Below, piece by piece: positions 1 to 11,779 of a DNA stretch of 64,000 bases. A model generated the notes under the pieces. That model made no database searches. It saw only the letters and a list, made by a program, of their open reading frames with translations, and had not been told where the DNA came from. The position numbers were made by a program, and so were the translations under genes. Numbering within the stretch: position 1 is the stretch's first letter; each line of letters starts with the position of its first letter. This stretch comes from Narthecium ossifragum (Eukaryota > Streptophyta > Magnoliopsida > Dioscoreales > Nartheciaceae): NCBI GenBank assembly GCA_963920575.1, contig OY986968.1, forward strand, positions 25,364,129-25,428,128, given 5' to 3'.

Positions 1-2938
1 AAAAAAAGATTGCAGAGGTAAACTTTGTTTGATGATTTCTTTTAGGAAGATCTCTCTCTTCGCATAAGTATTTACAAAGTACGCCATCATTGGTTTAAAA
101 ATTAGACAAGTCAAATTATAAGTCCAAATTAGTTCAATTGTGAGAAATGAAAACATAGATTCTAGTGAAGGTTCAATAGTAGGGATATATTCTGACGCAC
201 AAAACTGCCAATATAATTTACTTAGACAATTTTCTTCAGTGTAGAACAAATTAAATCTAAGTGGAGAATCTCATCTTTTCAGGTATTGAAAACATTTCCT
301 GGTACAGCAAAGTTCTTGAAAAGTAAGTTGTGTGCGGTTATTGCTGTGCATGTTCGGATGTACATAGTACATATCATGCACTAATTACTATATTTCGTGA
401 ATATATAGCACTCGTGAGCTTTGGTGAGGTTACTGCTGACCAAAGGCAAGAAGTTGAAAAGCATGGTCTTTCAATCTATTCCTGGGATCAATTTCTTCTT
501 TTGGTAGGTAACTGGCTATGTATGTATCTTAAATTGACTTGTGGTTGATCTGATAAGATAAAATTGCCTATTAAAAATATGTGAAAAAAGTTCTTCGCAC
601 GATGTCTTTCAAATTTTGACATAGAATTGAAATTAGCTTTCTCTTATAGATAGGTTATATATCTAAGGAAACTACAATTGCATTGTCATAGGTATTGACT
701 GAATGACTATAATCCAACCCTGCTTATATATATATAGTTCATTTACTACTGCTGCTCTTACATGATTTTGCTAGGAGATGCATATCGCTGCCATCTTACT
801 CTCTTATATATGTGAATGGGGAACTAAGAAGTACTGAGGTTTAGGAATGATGCTGGCCTTTTCTATTCTTTCGACACTGTAACAGATTGAAAATCAAAAG
901 GGCTGTGATTTTGCTGTCGGTCAGTCCTGTATGGGACAAAAAGTATCTGAACCATTCTGCATAAAACTCAAAATCCTTAACAATATGCATGTTTCATTGA
1001 TCATCTTTGTTCTTGTTATCTATATATAGTGTTTCATATGAGACCAAAATCCTTTACTTTGGAAAATCCTATTTCTTTGAAACACAGAGAGAATCCTTAA
1101 GAAGTCTTTTATTTCTCTTAAGGAATTTTTTGGCTTTCATTAGGAAGATAAACTCATCACGTTAAAGTTTCTAAATATTGTGATTTATATGCAGGGAGAG
1201 GGGAAAAGCTTTGATCTTCCAAAGAAGACGAAAACGGACATCTGTACTATAATGTACACCAGTGGAACTACGGGCGATCCTAAGGGTGTGTTGATTTCCA
1301 ATGGTAGCATTATCTCCTTCATTTTTGGTATGATTCACCTGATGGAATGCACGAACATACAGGTGAGTGAGTTCGCATGTTTCCATTTTTTTCGCCCTTT
1401 AATGAATGGTTTCTGAACCTTTTGTGATGACTTCCTGGCTTTGTAGCCTCTTGCTATATCCCCTCTACAGCTATCTATCAGTATTTAATTTGTTCCGCGG
1501 TGAGGACCGATGAACCCCAACTTATAATGCCTTCACTTTGTTTCTCTTGTTGTCACAGTCAGAGGAGAAAGAAGTTTATATGTCATACCTCCCGTTGGCG
1601 CATATATTCGATAGAGTGACGGAGGAAACTGTAATCTGGCTTGGGGGATCAATTGGATTTTGGCGTGGGGTAAGCCACCATTTAGAAGACCTTTTATGTT
1701 CGATAGAAGTATCAATATTTGACGGCAAACTCTGTTTTAGGATGTCAAACTATTAGTTGAAGACATTGGAGCGCTACAACCAACCGTCTTATGTACTGTT
1801 CCGCGAGTACTAGAACGGATTTATACAGGTACTTTTACTTCTTTTTTTAAGGGAAGATTACTTACTATTATGTAGCTGCTGCACCTGAAATCCATCATCA
1901 CTAGAACATTGGAATTAGTTAATGTTGGCAGATTTCCTTACATATTAATCATTTGTGAACCAGGTCTTTTTTCATGCTATTGTCAAGATATATTAACATT
2001 CCTGTCACACATATATACTTCACAGGTTTGCAAGACAAGCTTTCTTCAGGAGGTGCCCTTCGGCGCATGTTGTTTAACTTTGGTTACAATCGGTGAGTTC
2101 ATGATATACCACCCAAATTGAAACTGGCAGCTGATGCTCTTTTCGTTCCTTGGTCTAATCATGTTTCTTATTCATATTTTATGCATTTTTGTCCTCAAAT
2201 ATGGATAGTGTGGGGCCAGATATAACCACGTCGTATAATGAATGAATCGATGATGCCTCTAAATTAGTTTGACCAAGCAATTTGATTCGCAGCAAACTAG
2301 GCAACATGATGCAGGGATCCAAGCATGACGAGGCAGCCATGTTGTTTGACAAATTAGTTTTTAGTAAGGTAGCTGCTGTCCTATTTCCATTCGTTTATAT
2401 TGCTTTTTGAGCTTCAACTTATGGTGGGTGGCTGTCATAGGTAAAACAAGGATTGGGTGGGAAGGTACGGCTGATTTTATCCGGAGCAGCTCCTCTACCA
2501 ACCCATGTTGAAACCTTTCTACGGGTGGTGACATGTGCCCATGTTCTACAAGGCTATGGTAATTATAACTCTACCACCTAAATAATTTCATCTCTATCTT
2601 TATGCCATCTTCTGTTTATAATGAATGTACCCAGGTATGTCGCTAATCAAGCATTACTGTGCCATTGAATCCCCTCGCGGTTTTGTGCGGATAGTACATA
2701 TCGTGTCGATATTTGGCACAGAGAAATGTACCAAACATAGCCTGTGTTGTTGAGTGGTTGCACAAAAAAACATATATGTCAGCATCGGATTCGGGGGCCC
2801 TAAGGCAAGGCCCCTGTCATAGACAATCTGGATCTTCTTTTAAAAAAATGTCTAGATTTAGGACATGTGGAATGCACTATCTTTGTCTTTTATGTACTCT
2901 CTTATATATTTATGTATATATGTGTTAAATATGAATGT

Positions 2939-3026
<88 letters not shown>

Positions 3027-6000
3027 GTATATGTGTGAGTGTATATATATAGTATTTATGTTATATTATATTATTTGTGTATGTACATGTATGTGTAAAT
3101 ATATATTATATATTTAATGGATATTGTGTGTATGTTATGAATAAATAAATAAATAAATGCATATATATATAAACTATGTATTATATATTGTGTGTATGTT
3201 ATGAATAAATAAATAAATAAATGTATATGTATATAAACTATGTATCTACTTTGTATATCTATATGTATATGGTGCGTATATACATATACTCTTTATGTTA
3301 TATTATATGTATAACATGTATGTGTAAATATAAATGTTATATATATATATATATTATTTTATTTATATGTATATGTGTGTGTGTCGTAGGTCTCTTATAT
3401 ATATATTTTACATACATATTGTGTGTATGTGATGAATAAATAAATAAATGCATAATGAAATATACATAAAATATATAACATAAATACAATATATACACAC
3501 ATAAAATAATAGCATACCTGTAACACATACATATATAAATGGGTTAATAACATTTTACTCCCCTTTAGTTTGACAATATGTCAATTTACCCCCTATAGTT
3601 TAAAACGTGACAAAACGAACCCTTAATTTACCAATATGGTCATTTGTGACCCAACTGTCTAACTCCGTCAGGCCCGCTGACGGCAAACCGGCTAATAGGT
3701 TCGGTCAACTGGATAATATGTTCGTTTGACCGATTTTGACTTTTTAGGAGAAAAAGTTAGGGAGAGAGAGAGAGGAAGATGATGTCACCTGCCTACGTCA
3801 TCACCTGGTCGAGCTCACCAAGCACGTCACCACCGCCATGCTCTACCATCAGTGGCAGGACGACGACGACGGCGGCCGCTGTGGACGTGTTCCGTCGCCA
3901 GACCGGCATCACCATCCGCCAGGCCAGCGTCGTGTCGAGCTTTGCCAACATGCATGAGGACGACTGCATGGTGTCGGCTAGCGTCCAGGATTTCCAGCTC
4001 CACCTACACCTCAACACCCTCCTCCGCCTCCACCTCCACCTCCACCTCCACCTCCACGCTCTCCTCCGCCTCCACCTCCACCTCCACCTCCACACTCTCC
4101 TACACCTTCAGCACCCACACGCACCTGCGCCACCGCGTGGTGACCATTTAATCCGGGTTCCACTGCTCCTCCCACTCCGCCTCCCTGTTCGTCTTCGCCA
4201 TATGGGTCCGGCCCGCCGTCGACCGGACCATCGTCTGGTCCCTAGGCAGCGACGTTGACCAATCTTCCACTCGTCGTCTCCCGCCACGGCGTCCTGACCC
4301 TCCTAAGCAGCAACTCTTCTGTCCAAAAGCTCTGGCCTGACTCTGCCAGCGGCTCGAATGGCACACAGCTTGTCTTGAACGACGACGGTGGCTTGGTCTT
4401 CGGCGGCTGGACTAGCTTCAGCTCGCCGACCAACACCATCCTTCCCAACCAGCCCATTCCGACAAAAGGTGAAGATCACCCTCCCGTTCCTCTCCTTCCT
4501 CTGTTCCTCTCCTTCCTCTGTTATGTTCCTCTCCTTCCTCTGTTCCCAACCACCAGTGCGGGATCCGAAGGAGGCGGAGGGTCTCGACGACGGTCGAGCT
4601 CAGATGGAGGTCACCGGCGTCGAGGGAGATCATCGGCTGTGAAGGGGGACCTCGGGAGGTTGAAACGGCGAAGGGGCGGATATGCGCTGGGGATTGAAGT
4701 GGTTGTTGGGTTGTCATCAGCGGACGAGGCCTCGTCGAGGAGAGAAGGGAAGACGGAAGCGGGGCGTCGGAGGGGGAAAGAATGGAACGGCGATGGAAGT
4801 GGTGACGGCGGCAGCGAGGAAAGAATGGAACGGCGACGGAAGTGGTGACGGCGGCAGCGAGGAAAGAATGGAACGGCGACGGAGGAGTGGAAGAGAGAGA
4901 GAGCGGCGAGGTTGGAACTCGGCGCTTTTGGAATCTCCGACGAGGACTTGCAGCGGTGAGGCAAGCCGGCGACGGAGCTCCTTCCGGCCTGTGCTTGTCT
5001 CGAGAGTTGGGAAGAGGGGGAGGGAACGAGAGAGAGAGAGAGGTGAGTGAGAGGTGACGTCACTCTATGGGTTTAGCCGGTCAAACCGGTCAAAATTAAT
5101 TAAAAAATCAATTCAACCGGTTTGCCGTCAGCCCGGGCTAACGGAGTTTAGCTGATTGGGTGTAAAACGACCATATTGATAAATTAAGGGTTCGTTTTGT
5201 CACGTTTTAAACTATAAGGGGTAAATTGACATATTGTGAAACTAGAAGGGAGTAAACTGTTATTAACCCTATATAAATTTATATATGAGAGTAAATAAGA
5301 GCAAGAGAGACGATGCATTCAACATGGCACAAATCTTGACATTCTTCTATGTTAGACTATATATGTATTAACTCTCCCTTTACTAACGGCAAGCTTTTGG
5401 GTTGAGTGGTTAGAGTGTCTCACATGGTATCAGAGCAGAGGTCTTGGGTTCAAACCTGACTCCCTTTAATAGTCGTCTCAGCTGCTCCTTAAATTCAATA
5501 TTCACGTGTGAAGAGTCATGTTGCAACCGTCGCGGAGACAGACGCTAGCGACCATGATAACCCTAGTGGCAACCACCTCGGAGATAGGCGGCAGCGACCA
5601 TGATAACCCTAGGAGACAGGTCTAAGCGACCATGATAACCCTAGTGGCGGTCTTGGGAGCAACTATTGGAAGGAGTAAGTTTTGAATCCAAGAGCAACTA
5701 TTAGAGGGAGTAAGGTTTGAACCAAGACTCTGCTCTGATACCATGTGAAACACTCTAACCACTCATAGGGGTGAGCATTCGGTTCTCGGTCCAGAACCGA
5801 AGAACCGAATTTTTTTCGGTTCTGTTTTTAGAGAACCGAACCGAACTTATGAAGGAACCGAACCGAACCGAACCGAACCGAACTTTTTGGAATCGAATCG
5901 AACTTTTTGGAACCGAACCGAATTTTTTAGACCATAGGTTCATAGGCTAAGACATGTATGAAAACTTCAGTTCTAACCCGAACCGAACCGATTTTTTTTT

Positions 6001-8146
6001 AAAGAACCGAACCGAAACCCGAATTTTTCATACATCCCAAAACCGAACCGAACCGAAAAACCGAAAAAACCGAACCGAATGGACCGAACTAATTCGGTTC
6101 GGTTCTTCGGGTTCAGTTCGGTTCTGCTCACCCCTAACCACTCAAACCAAAAGCTTAAGCCGTTAAAAGAGGGAGAGTTAATATGTATAAAGTCTAATAC
6201 GCGCCACGTGAATATTGAATTTAAGAAATGACTGAGGCAACTATTGAAGGGACTAGAGTTTGAACCCAATATCTCTAGTTTGATAACCACTCAACCTAAA
6301 AGCTTAAGCGTTTGAAAAAAATAAGAGTTAATAGATATATAGTCTAACATTCTGAAAAAACCATCTTGTCCTAAGACCCAATAATCTGTCTTTCTTCTCC
6401 AATTTAGGTGTGCATAAAGATTTAGCATGGGTTTTGGGAGTGCTAACATGAGTCGCTCTGATCTGCGTATACTTCTGCACTTGGAAATGTACATGTCTGA
6501 TGCTACATGATCACTTCATCAGGTCTAACCGAAACCTGCGCGGGGACATTTCTCTCGCTACCAAACGAGATTTCGATGCTTGGAACGGTGGGACCTCCTT
6601 TGCCAAATGTTGATGTGCGCCTTGAGTCTGTTCCTGAACTGGGCTATGATTCCCTCTCATCCACCCCTCGTGGAGAAGTCTGCATCAGGGGAGACACCGT
6701 ATTCTCAGGTTATCACAAACGAGAAGATCTCACGAAAGAGTCTATGGTTGATGGGTGGTTCCACACAGGTTTGGTTTTCTCACCACGGACTACTGTATTA
6801 CCTTTAAGCTTTGCTTTGGTTAAAGCAATCATCACATGTGATATATATATGCTTGTTGTTTTGCTATGTCTAGATTCATCTCGAAGTTTTATGCAAAGAG
6901 AAAACAAGATTAAGATTCAGTTTAATAAAGAGATTTGGACCACCCGAGGAAACAACTCGCTTGCTAAGCAATTGAGAGCTTAAATTTGTTGCTTACTATT
7001 ATGCGACTCTATTAATTCTTCTGACCATTTTACTTATAGCCTTCTTTCTGTTCTGTTGGGTCTTAGATCTTAGTGCCTTGTTCCTAAAGCAGCTGTTTTT
7101 TATTACCTATATATGCAGGGGATATTGGCGAGTGGCAACCTGATGGAAGTTTAAAACTTATTGATAGGAAGAAAAATATTTTTAAGCTTTCACAAGGAGA
7201 GTATGTTGCAGTTGAAAATTTGGAGAACATCTTTGGTCAAGTTCCTGACATAGACTCGGTATGTCTCGTGACTCATACATAACAAACTTTGAGAAACAAG
7301 TTTGCATATTGTTTTCATGCATCTATATGCTAAGTCATTGATTCTGCTAGGTCATATGCATCTGAATTCATTCAGATAAGTCATATTCCCATAAGGGTAT
7401 TGTTGCTTGTTTTGAACACTAGTTACTGGCATTGTTCTCTCTGCTTGCTTGGAGTTGGTTTAATGATTGAATGCCCTTAATTACGACGAAGGGTGTTTCT
7501 TATATCCGCAGATATGGATTTATGGCAACAGCTTCGAGTCTTTTCTTGTTGCCATTGTCAATCCCAACAAGCAAGCTTTGGAGCGCTGGGCTCAAGAGAA
7601 TGGCATTAGCGGGGATTTCACACAACTTTGTGAAAATCCTCAAGCAAAACAGTACATTCTTGGGGAACTCAGCAAGGTTGCGAAAGCAGAGAAGGTCGGC
7701 TCTCTCACAAGCTCAATCTTTCCATTTTCATCCAGAACTTGCAAAACTAATTATTATATTCGTTGGTAAAATGGAAGTTAATAATGTGTCTAAACTACGT
7801 ATATTGTACTGTTCCTTGTGAAATCATCTGATCTGGCAGCGAAAAGGATTCGAGACCATAAAGGCAGTTCACCTTGAACCAGTACCATTTGATATGGAGC
7901 GTGACCTCATTACACCAACTTTTAAGAAGAAACGCCCCCAGCTGCTGAAATACTATCAGGTTTAGTTGTCCCTCTCTTTTTTGGATTCTTATTCTTTATC
8001 AAGACGAAAACCCTGAAGATTATACCACCATTGGTAATGCCAAGACTTCATCCTTAAAAACATGATTGCCGTCAAGAAAACACTAACCTTCTTCTTATTC
8101 TGTTTTCCAGAGTGTTGTCGATGCCCTCTACAAGAGCGTGAAGTGA
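1..8146 (+). CDS. LACS: Long-chain acyl-CoA synthetase (LACS4/LACS1-like), 5' end outside window
   Basis: Activates long-chain fatty acids to acyl-CoA using ATP, feeding lipid, wax and cutin pathways, normally at the ER. Exons read from splice sites and frame: 1-17, 283-322, 409-503, 1195-1362, 1559-1669, 1741-1828, 2026-2092, 2293-2368, 2441-2558, 6523-6768, 7119-7258, 7512-7694, 7840-7959, 8111-8146 (stop TGA). All phases agree and give about 500 residues; the family is near 660, so roughly 160 N-terminal residues are missing. Visible motifs are the AMP-binding loop YTSGTTGDPKG (exon 1195-1362), YLPLAHIFDR, LSGAAPL, GYGLTETCAG across the 2558/6523 junction, and the LACS signature DGWFHTGDIGEW followed by LIDRKKNIFKLSQGEYVAVE. 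The end, TFKKKRPQLLKYYQ, resembles LACS3/4/5. The intron at 2559-6522 is about 4 kb because of transposons. Splicing looks intact. The subclade (LACS4 versus LACS1) is inferred. Confidence 0.93.
2945..3020. repeat. (AT)n microsatellite followed by AT-rich degenerate repeats
   Basis: About 38 uninterrupted AT dinucleotides lie in the LACS intron. They are followed to about 3530 by TATATG/TGTGTATG motifs and two copies of a block containing ATGAATAAATAAATAAATAAATG (near 3137 and 3200). Tyrosine/isoleucine-rich open frames here are by-products of the repeat. Confidence 0.95.
4000..4105. repeat. CCACCT-type minisatellite
   Basis: Tandem CTCCACCTCCAC units inside the intronic MULE produce poly-Pro, poly-His and poly-Trp/Arg open frames in different phases. 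It is low-complexity sequence, not a gene. Confidence 0.85.
4150..4470 (+). pseudogene. Captured fragment of a bulb-lectin (G-type) receptor-kinase-like gene
   Basis: One frame (about 4155-4250) reads FVFAIWV...RTIVWSL.SD, the pattern of the first strands of a bulb-type mannose-binding lectin domain. A second frame (about 4255-4465) continues with VVSRHGVLTLLSSNSS, then TQLVLNDDGGLVFGGW and SFSSPTNTILPNQ. These correspond to the later lectin repeats and the SF(D/S)SPTDTLLPNQ motif of S-domain receptor kinases. The frame changes between the two parts, no kinase follows, and the piece lies between MULE terminal repeats, so it is a captured, non-functional copy. The exact donor gene is unknown. 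Confidence 0.65.
5349..6352. mobile_element. Cluster of TRIM-like LTR sequences in inverted orientation
   Basis: A short LTR-like block starts TGTTAGACTATATATG (about 5350) and ends GTGTCTCACA (about 5427). It is followed by TGGTATCAGAGC, the classic primer-binding site for initiator Met-tRNA. The same block recurs in reverse complement at about 5727-6200 (interrupted by a hAT MITE) and again at about 6285-6352. A shared internal piece (AAATTCAATATTCACGTG and its complement) sits near 5490 and 6210. I read this as small non-coding LTR elements (TRIM/LARD type), two in reverse orientation sharing an LTR and one facing them. The sequence also has tRNA-like A/B-box-like strings (GTGGTTAGAGTG, GGGTTCAAACC), so a SINE origin is an alternative. 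Confidence 0.6.
5766..6136. mobile_element. hAT-type MITE with CGGTT repeats
   Basis: The ends are TAGGGGTGAGCA and TGCTCACCCCTA, with a perfect 8-bp duplication ACCACTCA on both sides (5758-5765 and 6137-6144). Length is 371 bp. The interior is built of iterated CGGTT/AACCG units running toward the centre from both ends. It sits inside a TRIM-like LTR, so it is the younger insertion. There is no coding capacity. Confidence 0.9.
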
Positions 8147-8894
8147 GCAATTCCACTCATGAAAGCAGAAGGTGTGCTATAGATGAACAGAAATGGCGTA
8201 GTTGCCTTGCCTTATCTTCTAACTGGTGCTTGATATTTTGTTTCGCAATCTATTTGTATATCGAAAATCTTTTGAGTTATTTCTCTAGGTCCGTGAAGAG
8301 TCATTGTAAATAGGGTGATTGGTGACCATGCGGAATTCATCATCCCCTGAACATAATGTCCTTCCCTAACTAAAATTACGATTAACCTTTTTGTCTTATT
8401 TGTTTAAATAAACCAAAAAATACTTGGTCTAGACTTTTTGCAGTACTGAAAATCCATTTCTAAGGCAAAAGGAAAGCAAGGTTTTCTAACAAAATACTTG
8501 GTCTATTTCACCTATACTAACTTTGTATTTTTTTTAACCATTATGTTTTGAATACATTTGATTCACATATTGATAATAGGCAAAACAAAACTCATATTTT
8601 CCCTCCTTTGGGTGAGCCGATTTTTTATATGTTTTTTTTTGGGGACCGGACAAGTTATTTTTTATGTTTTCGGACACACAGGAAATTTGTCAACAAAGTT
8701 TGCTAAATGTGAAAATTTTAAAGTATTTAAGAAAGTTGCCAGATTATGCCCAAAAATATAAAGGAAAAAATAATTAAAAAACTTGTGTCGAGTGAGAGAC
8801 ATCATAATCATCAACTAACTTAACTTCCCCGCCGCCCAAAATAAAGCCAGGAACCAACCGGCCCAAGCTCCCCTAGAAATAAAACTTCTCCCAG
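8147..8894. other. Intergenic: LACS 3' region and PPR upstream region
   Basis: AT-rich sequence holding the LACS 3' untranslated region. I see no gene or clear repeat. The PPR start codon is at 8895 and follows a CT/C-rich leader. Confidence 0.6.
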
Positions 8895-11474
8895 ATGATA
8901 CCCATCCTCTCCCTTGCCTCCAAGATCCCACCTTTCCCCTCGAAAACCTCCCATCCTCCCCGCCGAAGGTCCTCCACCCTCTCCCGGCCCCTCCGCACCA
9001 CCTCCAAGCACCCTCAGTTCGAGCCCCTCAAGGACCACCTCATCCGCCTAGCCGACCATGGCCGCCTTAAGGACGCCGTCGCCGCCCTCGACCTCATGGC
9101 CTGCCAAAACATTCCCGCCGACCTTGTCGCCTACTCGGTCCTCCTCAGGGCCTGCATCCGCTCCCGCGACCTCCACCATGGCAAGCTCCTCCACCGCCGC
9201 CTTCTCGAGTCCGGGCTCCAGCTGGATTCGGTTGTCACCAACTCTCTCATCACCCTCTACTCCAAGTGTGGGGATTGGGAAATGGCCAATTCGATCTTCG
9301 AGGGTATGGGTAGCAATAGAGACTTAGTCTCTTGGACGGCAATGATCTCATGTGCGGCGAATAGCAATATGGTACCCAAAGCGATAGCCTTTTTCTACGA
9401 AATGGTTGAATTGGGGTTTATCCCGAATGAATTCACGTTCTCTAGCGTCATCAAAGCTTGTTCGAATATGGAGTACATTTGGATTGGAACAGTGATTCTT
9501 GGGTTTGTTATCAAAGCTGGATTTTTTGGCTCTGATGTATCTGTTGGCAGTGCTCTGATAGATATGTTTGCCAGTACCCATGACTTAGTTTCTGCCAGAA
9601 AGGTCTTTGACAATATGTCCGAGAGGAATTTAGTCATTTGGACTCTTATGATCACAAGATACACACAGCATGAACATGGGAGAGATGCTATTGATTTGTT
9701 TCTAGAGATGGGATTTGATGGGTTTCAGCCCGATCACTTCACAATAAGCGGTGTGGTTTCTGCGTGCACTGAACTTGGGTGTTATCAGTTTGGACGGCAA
9801 ATGCATTCTTTAGCTATCCGATCTGGACTGGCTTCAGATGTTTGTGTGGGCTGCGCTCTCTTAGACATGTATGCCAAATGTGCATTTGGGGGATCGATGG
9901 ATGATTCAAGGAAGGTCTTTGATCGGATGCCTGAACACAATGTCATGTCGTGGACCGCAGTGATCGCGGGTTATGTGCAGAATGGCACATACGATAAGGA
10001 AGCAATCAAACTATTTTGTCAGATGATACAAGGAAGAGTTCGACCGAACCATTTCACATATTCAAGCATTCTCAAGGCATGCACTGACTTTGGCAATTCA
10101 GATATTGGGGAACAGATCTTTGCCCATGTGATTAAATCAGGCTTTGCATTGGTTAATGTTGTCGGGAATTCCCTTGTTAGCATGTACTCGAACGCTGGTA
10201 AGATGGATGAGGCTCGTAAAGCTTTCGATGTACTTTATGAAAAGAATATGATCTCCTACAGTGCGATGGTCGATGGCTATGTGAAGAATTCTAATTCCAA
10301 AGAAGCCTTTGATCTCCTCCATCAAATGGAGAACGCGGAGGTTGGAGTCAGTTGCTTTACATTTGCTAGTCTCTTGAGTGCCGCTGCAAGCACTGGTATG
10401 ATAGGCAAGGGCCAGAAGTTGCACGCTCAGTTACTTAAGTTCGGATTCAAGAACGATATATGTATCGGCAACTCTCTCGTCTCCATGTACTCCAGGTGTG
10501 GGAACATTGAGGATGCTCAACGAGCTTTCTGTGAGATGGGTGACTGGAATGTGATCTCATGGACTTCCATGATAGCGGGTTTTGCTAAACATGGTTGTGC
10601 AGATAGAGCCCTCAAATTGTTCCAAGATATGGTCTCAACTGGAGCAAAGCCAAATGATGTCACCTACATTGCTGTTCTATCAGCTTGCAGCCATGTGGGT
10701 CTGGTGAAGGAGGGATATGAGCATTTTGAGTCCATGCAGAGAGATCATGGAATCCTTCCGAAGATGGAGCATTATGCATGTATGGTGGATATGCTGGGTC
10801 GATCAGGGTTTCTTGAAGAGGCTATCAATTTCATCAATTCAATGCCTTTCAAGGCTGATGCATTAGTATGGAGGACACTGCTTGCTGCTTGTACAATTCA
10901 TAAGAATATCACGTTTGGTGAAATTGCTGCTAAACAAATTGTGGACCTGGAACCTGATGATCCAGCAGCATACATCTTGCTCTCAAACTTATACGCTGCT
11001 GGTGGACAATGGGAGGATGTCTCAAAGATCAGGAGCAGCATGAAAGAGAGAAAAATGAACAAAGAAGCTGGATTGAGTTGGATAGAGATAGACAACAACA
11101 TTCACAAGTTTCATGTAGGTGAAACCTCTCATCCACAAGCCCAGGAGATCTTCGCAAAATTGGACGAACTGGCCATCGAAATCAAGAAAATCGGTTACGT
11201 GCCAGATGCAAACTTTGTTCTACATGATGTAGAGGATGAACTGAAGGAGCAATGCTTATTCCAGCACAGCGAAAAGATTGCGGTAGCTTTTGGCCTGATA
11301 TCAACCTCAGCTCCTACTTCTATCAGGATATTCAAAAACCTTCGTGTCTGTGGAGATTGCCATACTGCTATTAAGCTCATCTCAAAGGTTTCTGGCCGTG
11401 AAATCATCGTCAGGGATTCAAATAGGTTCCACCATATGATGGATGGGGAATGTTCTTGTAGGGAGTATTGGTAA
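8895..11474 (+). CDS. DYW-type pentatricopeptide repeat protein, EMB2261-like
   Basis: Intronless, 859 residues. PLS-class PPR proteins bind organellar RNA, and the DYW domain acts as cytidine deaminase in C-to-U editing. The N-terminus is rich in Ser, Pro and Arg (residues 1-45), fitting a plastid or mitochondrial transit peptide. About 17 PPR units follow, recognisable by recurring DVxxxxxLIxMYxKCG and VxSWTxMIxGF blocks, then E/E+ motifs (WIEIDNNIHKFHVGE near 730). The DYW domain has the catalytic HSEKIAVAFGL near residue 791, the zinc site CGDCH near 819, and HHMMDGECSC before the terminal EYW instead of DYW. Order and wording match Arabidopsis At3g49170 (EMB2261) over the whole length, from memory of that family. 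The first 300 bases are GC-rich, as often in monocots. The start fits the leader-like N-terminus; a downstream start is possible. Confidence 0.93.
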   Translation: MIPILSLASKIPPFPSKTSHPPRRRSSTLSRPLRTTSKHPQFEPLKDHLIRLADHGRLKDAVAALDLMACQNIPADLVAYSVLLRACIRSRDLHHGKLLHRRLLESGLQLDSVVTNSLITLYSKCGDWEMANSIFEGMGSNRDLVSWTAMISCAANSNMVPKAIAFFYEMVELGFIPNEFTFSSVIKACSNMEYIWIGTVILGFVIKAGFFGSDVSVGSALIDMFASTHDLVSARKVFDNMSERNLVIWTLMITRYTQHEHGRDAIDLFLEMGFDGFQPDHFTISGVVSACTELGCYQFGRQMHSLAIRSGLASDVCVGCALLDMYAKCAFGGSMDDSRKVFDRMPEHNVMSWTAVIAGYVQNGTYDKEAIKLFCQMIQGRVRPNHFTYSSILKACTDFGNSDIGEQIFAHVIKSGFALVNVVGNSLVSMYSNAGKMDEARKAFDVLYEKNMISYSAMVDGYVKNSNSKEAFDLLHQMENAEVGVSCFTFASLLSAAASTGMIGKGQKLHAQLLKFGFKNDICIGNSLVSMYSRCGNIEDAQRAFCEMGDWNVISWTSMIAGFAKHGCADRALKLFQDMVSTGAKPNDVTYIAVLSACSHVGLVKEGYEHFESMQRDHGILPKMEHYACMVDMLGRSGFLEEAINFINSMPFKADALVWRTLLAACTIHKNITFGEIAAKQIVDLEPDDPAAYILLSNLYAAGGQWEDVSKIRSSMKERKMNKEAGLSWIEIDNNIHKFHVGETSHPQAQEIFAKLDELAIEIKKIGYVPDANFVLHDVEDELKEQCLFQHSEKIAVAFGLISTSAPTSIRIFKNLRVCGDCHTAIKLISKVSGREIIVRDSNRFHHMMDGECSCREYW

Positions 11475-11779
11475 ACCAGTCATATCTTCTTCTATTTGGA
11501 GATTTAACATATGACATTGTATTCTATGTTCATACAGTGAACAAATTTGTTAATAAGATTATTCCTCTTTTTGCCCCCTTATTAATGGAGCACTGTATCC
11601 TAAAAGCGGCTAAAAATTGGCCATGTATGTGTTTGGTTCCAAGAGAAGAAAAGTCTCTAGGGAAATCAAGATTAGGTTCCTAATCAAACCCGAATCCGAT
11701 AACTTAAAAGGAATCGGGTATGGATCATAATATCCAGACCGTGAAAAGATCCTTGCATCCCAATCGTCATATTTGATAA
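11475..11779. other. Intergenic: PPR 3' region
   Basis: Probable 3' untranslated region of the PPR gene (AT-rich) leading directly to the end of the next transposon. No other feature seen. Confidence 0.5.

Larger units (their letters stand above)
3541..5269. mobile_element. Mutator-like element (Pack-MULE) inside a LACS intron
   Basis: The ends are inverted: GGGTTAATAACA at 3541 and its complement TGTTATTAACCC ending at 5269. Similarity continues inward for about 150 bases, through the anti-parallel blocks around 3560-3700 and 5100-5250. A perfect 9-bp target-site duplication TATATAAAT flanks it (3532-3540 and 5270-5278), which is diagnostic for the Mutator superfamily. There is no transposase; the interior is GC-rich and carries broken lectin receptor-kinase-like coding sequence. 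The size is about 1.73 kb. Insertion boundaries are seen directly; the Pack-MULE label is an inference from the captured sequence. Confidence 0.9.

Noticed and set aside
2867..3530. Tyr/Ile-rich open frames on both strands
   Set aside because: They follow from the AT microsatellite and related repeats; no family resemblance.
3779..5060. Long overlapping open frames rich in Ser, Arg, Pro, His or Gly
   Set aside because: All lie inside the MULE interior and its GC-rich repeats. Only the broken lectin-kinase wording is meaningful.
5380..5460. tRNA gene (A-box and B-box-like words)
   Set aside because: It cannot be folded into a cloverleaf by eye; the TGGTATCAGAGC word next to an LTR-like end fits a primer-binding site better.
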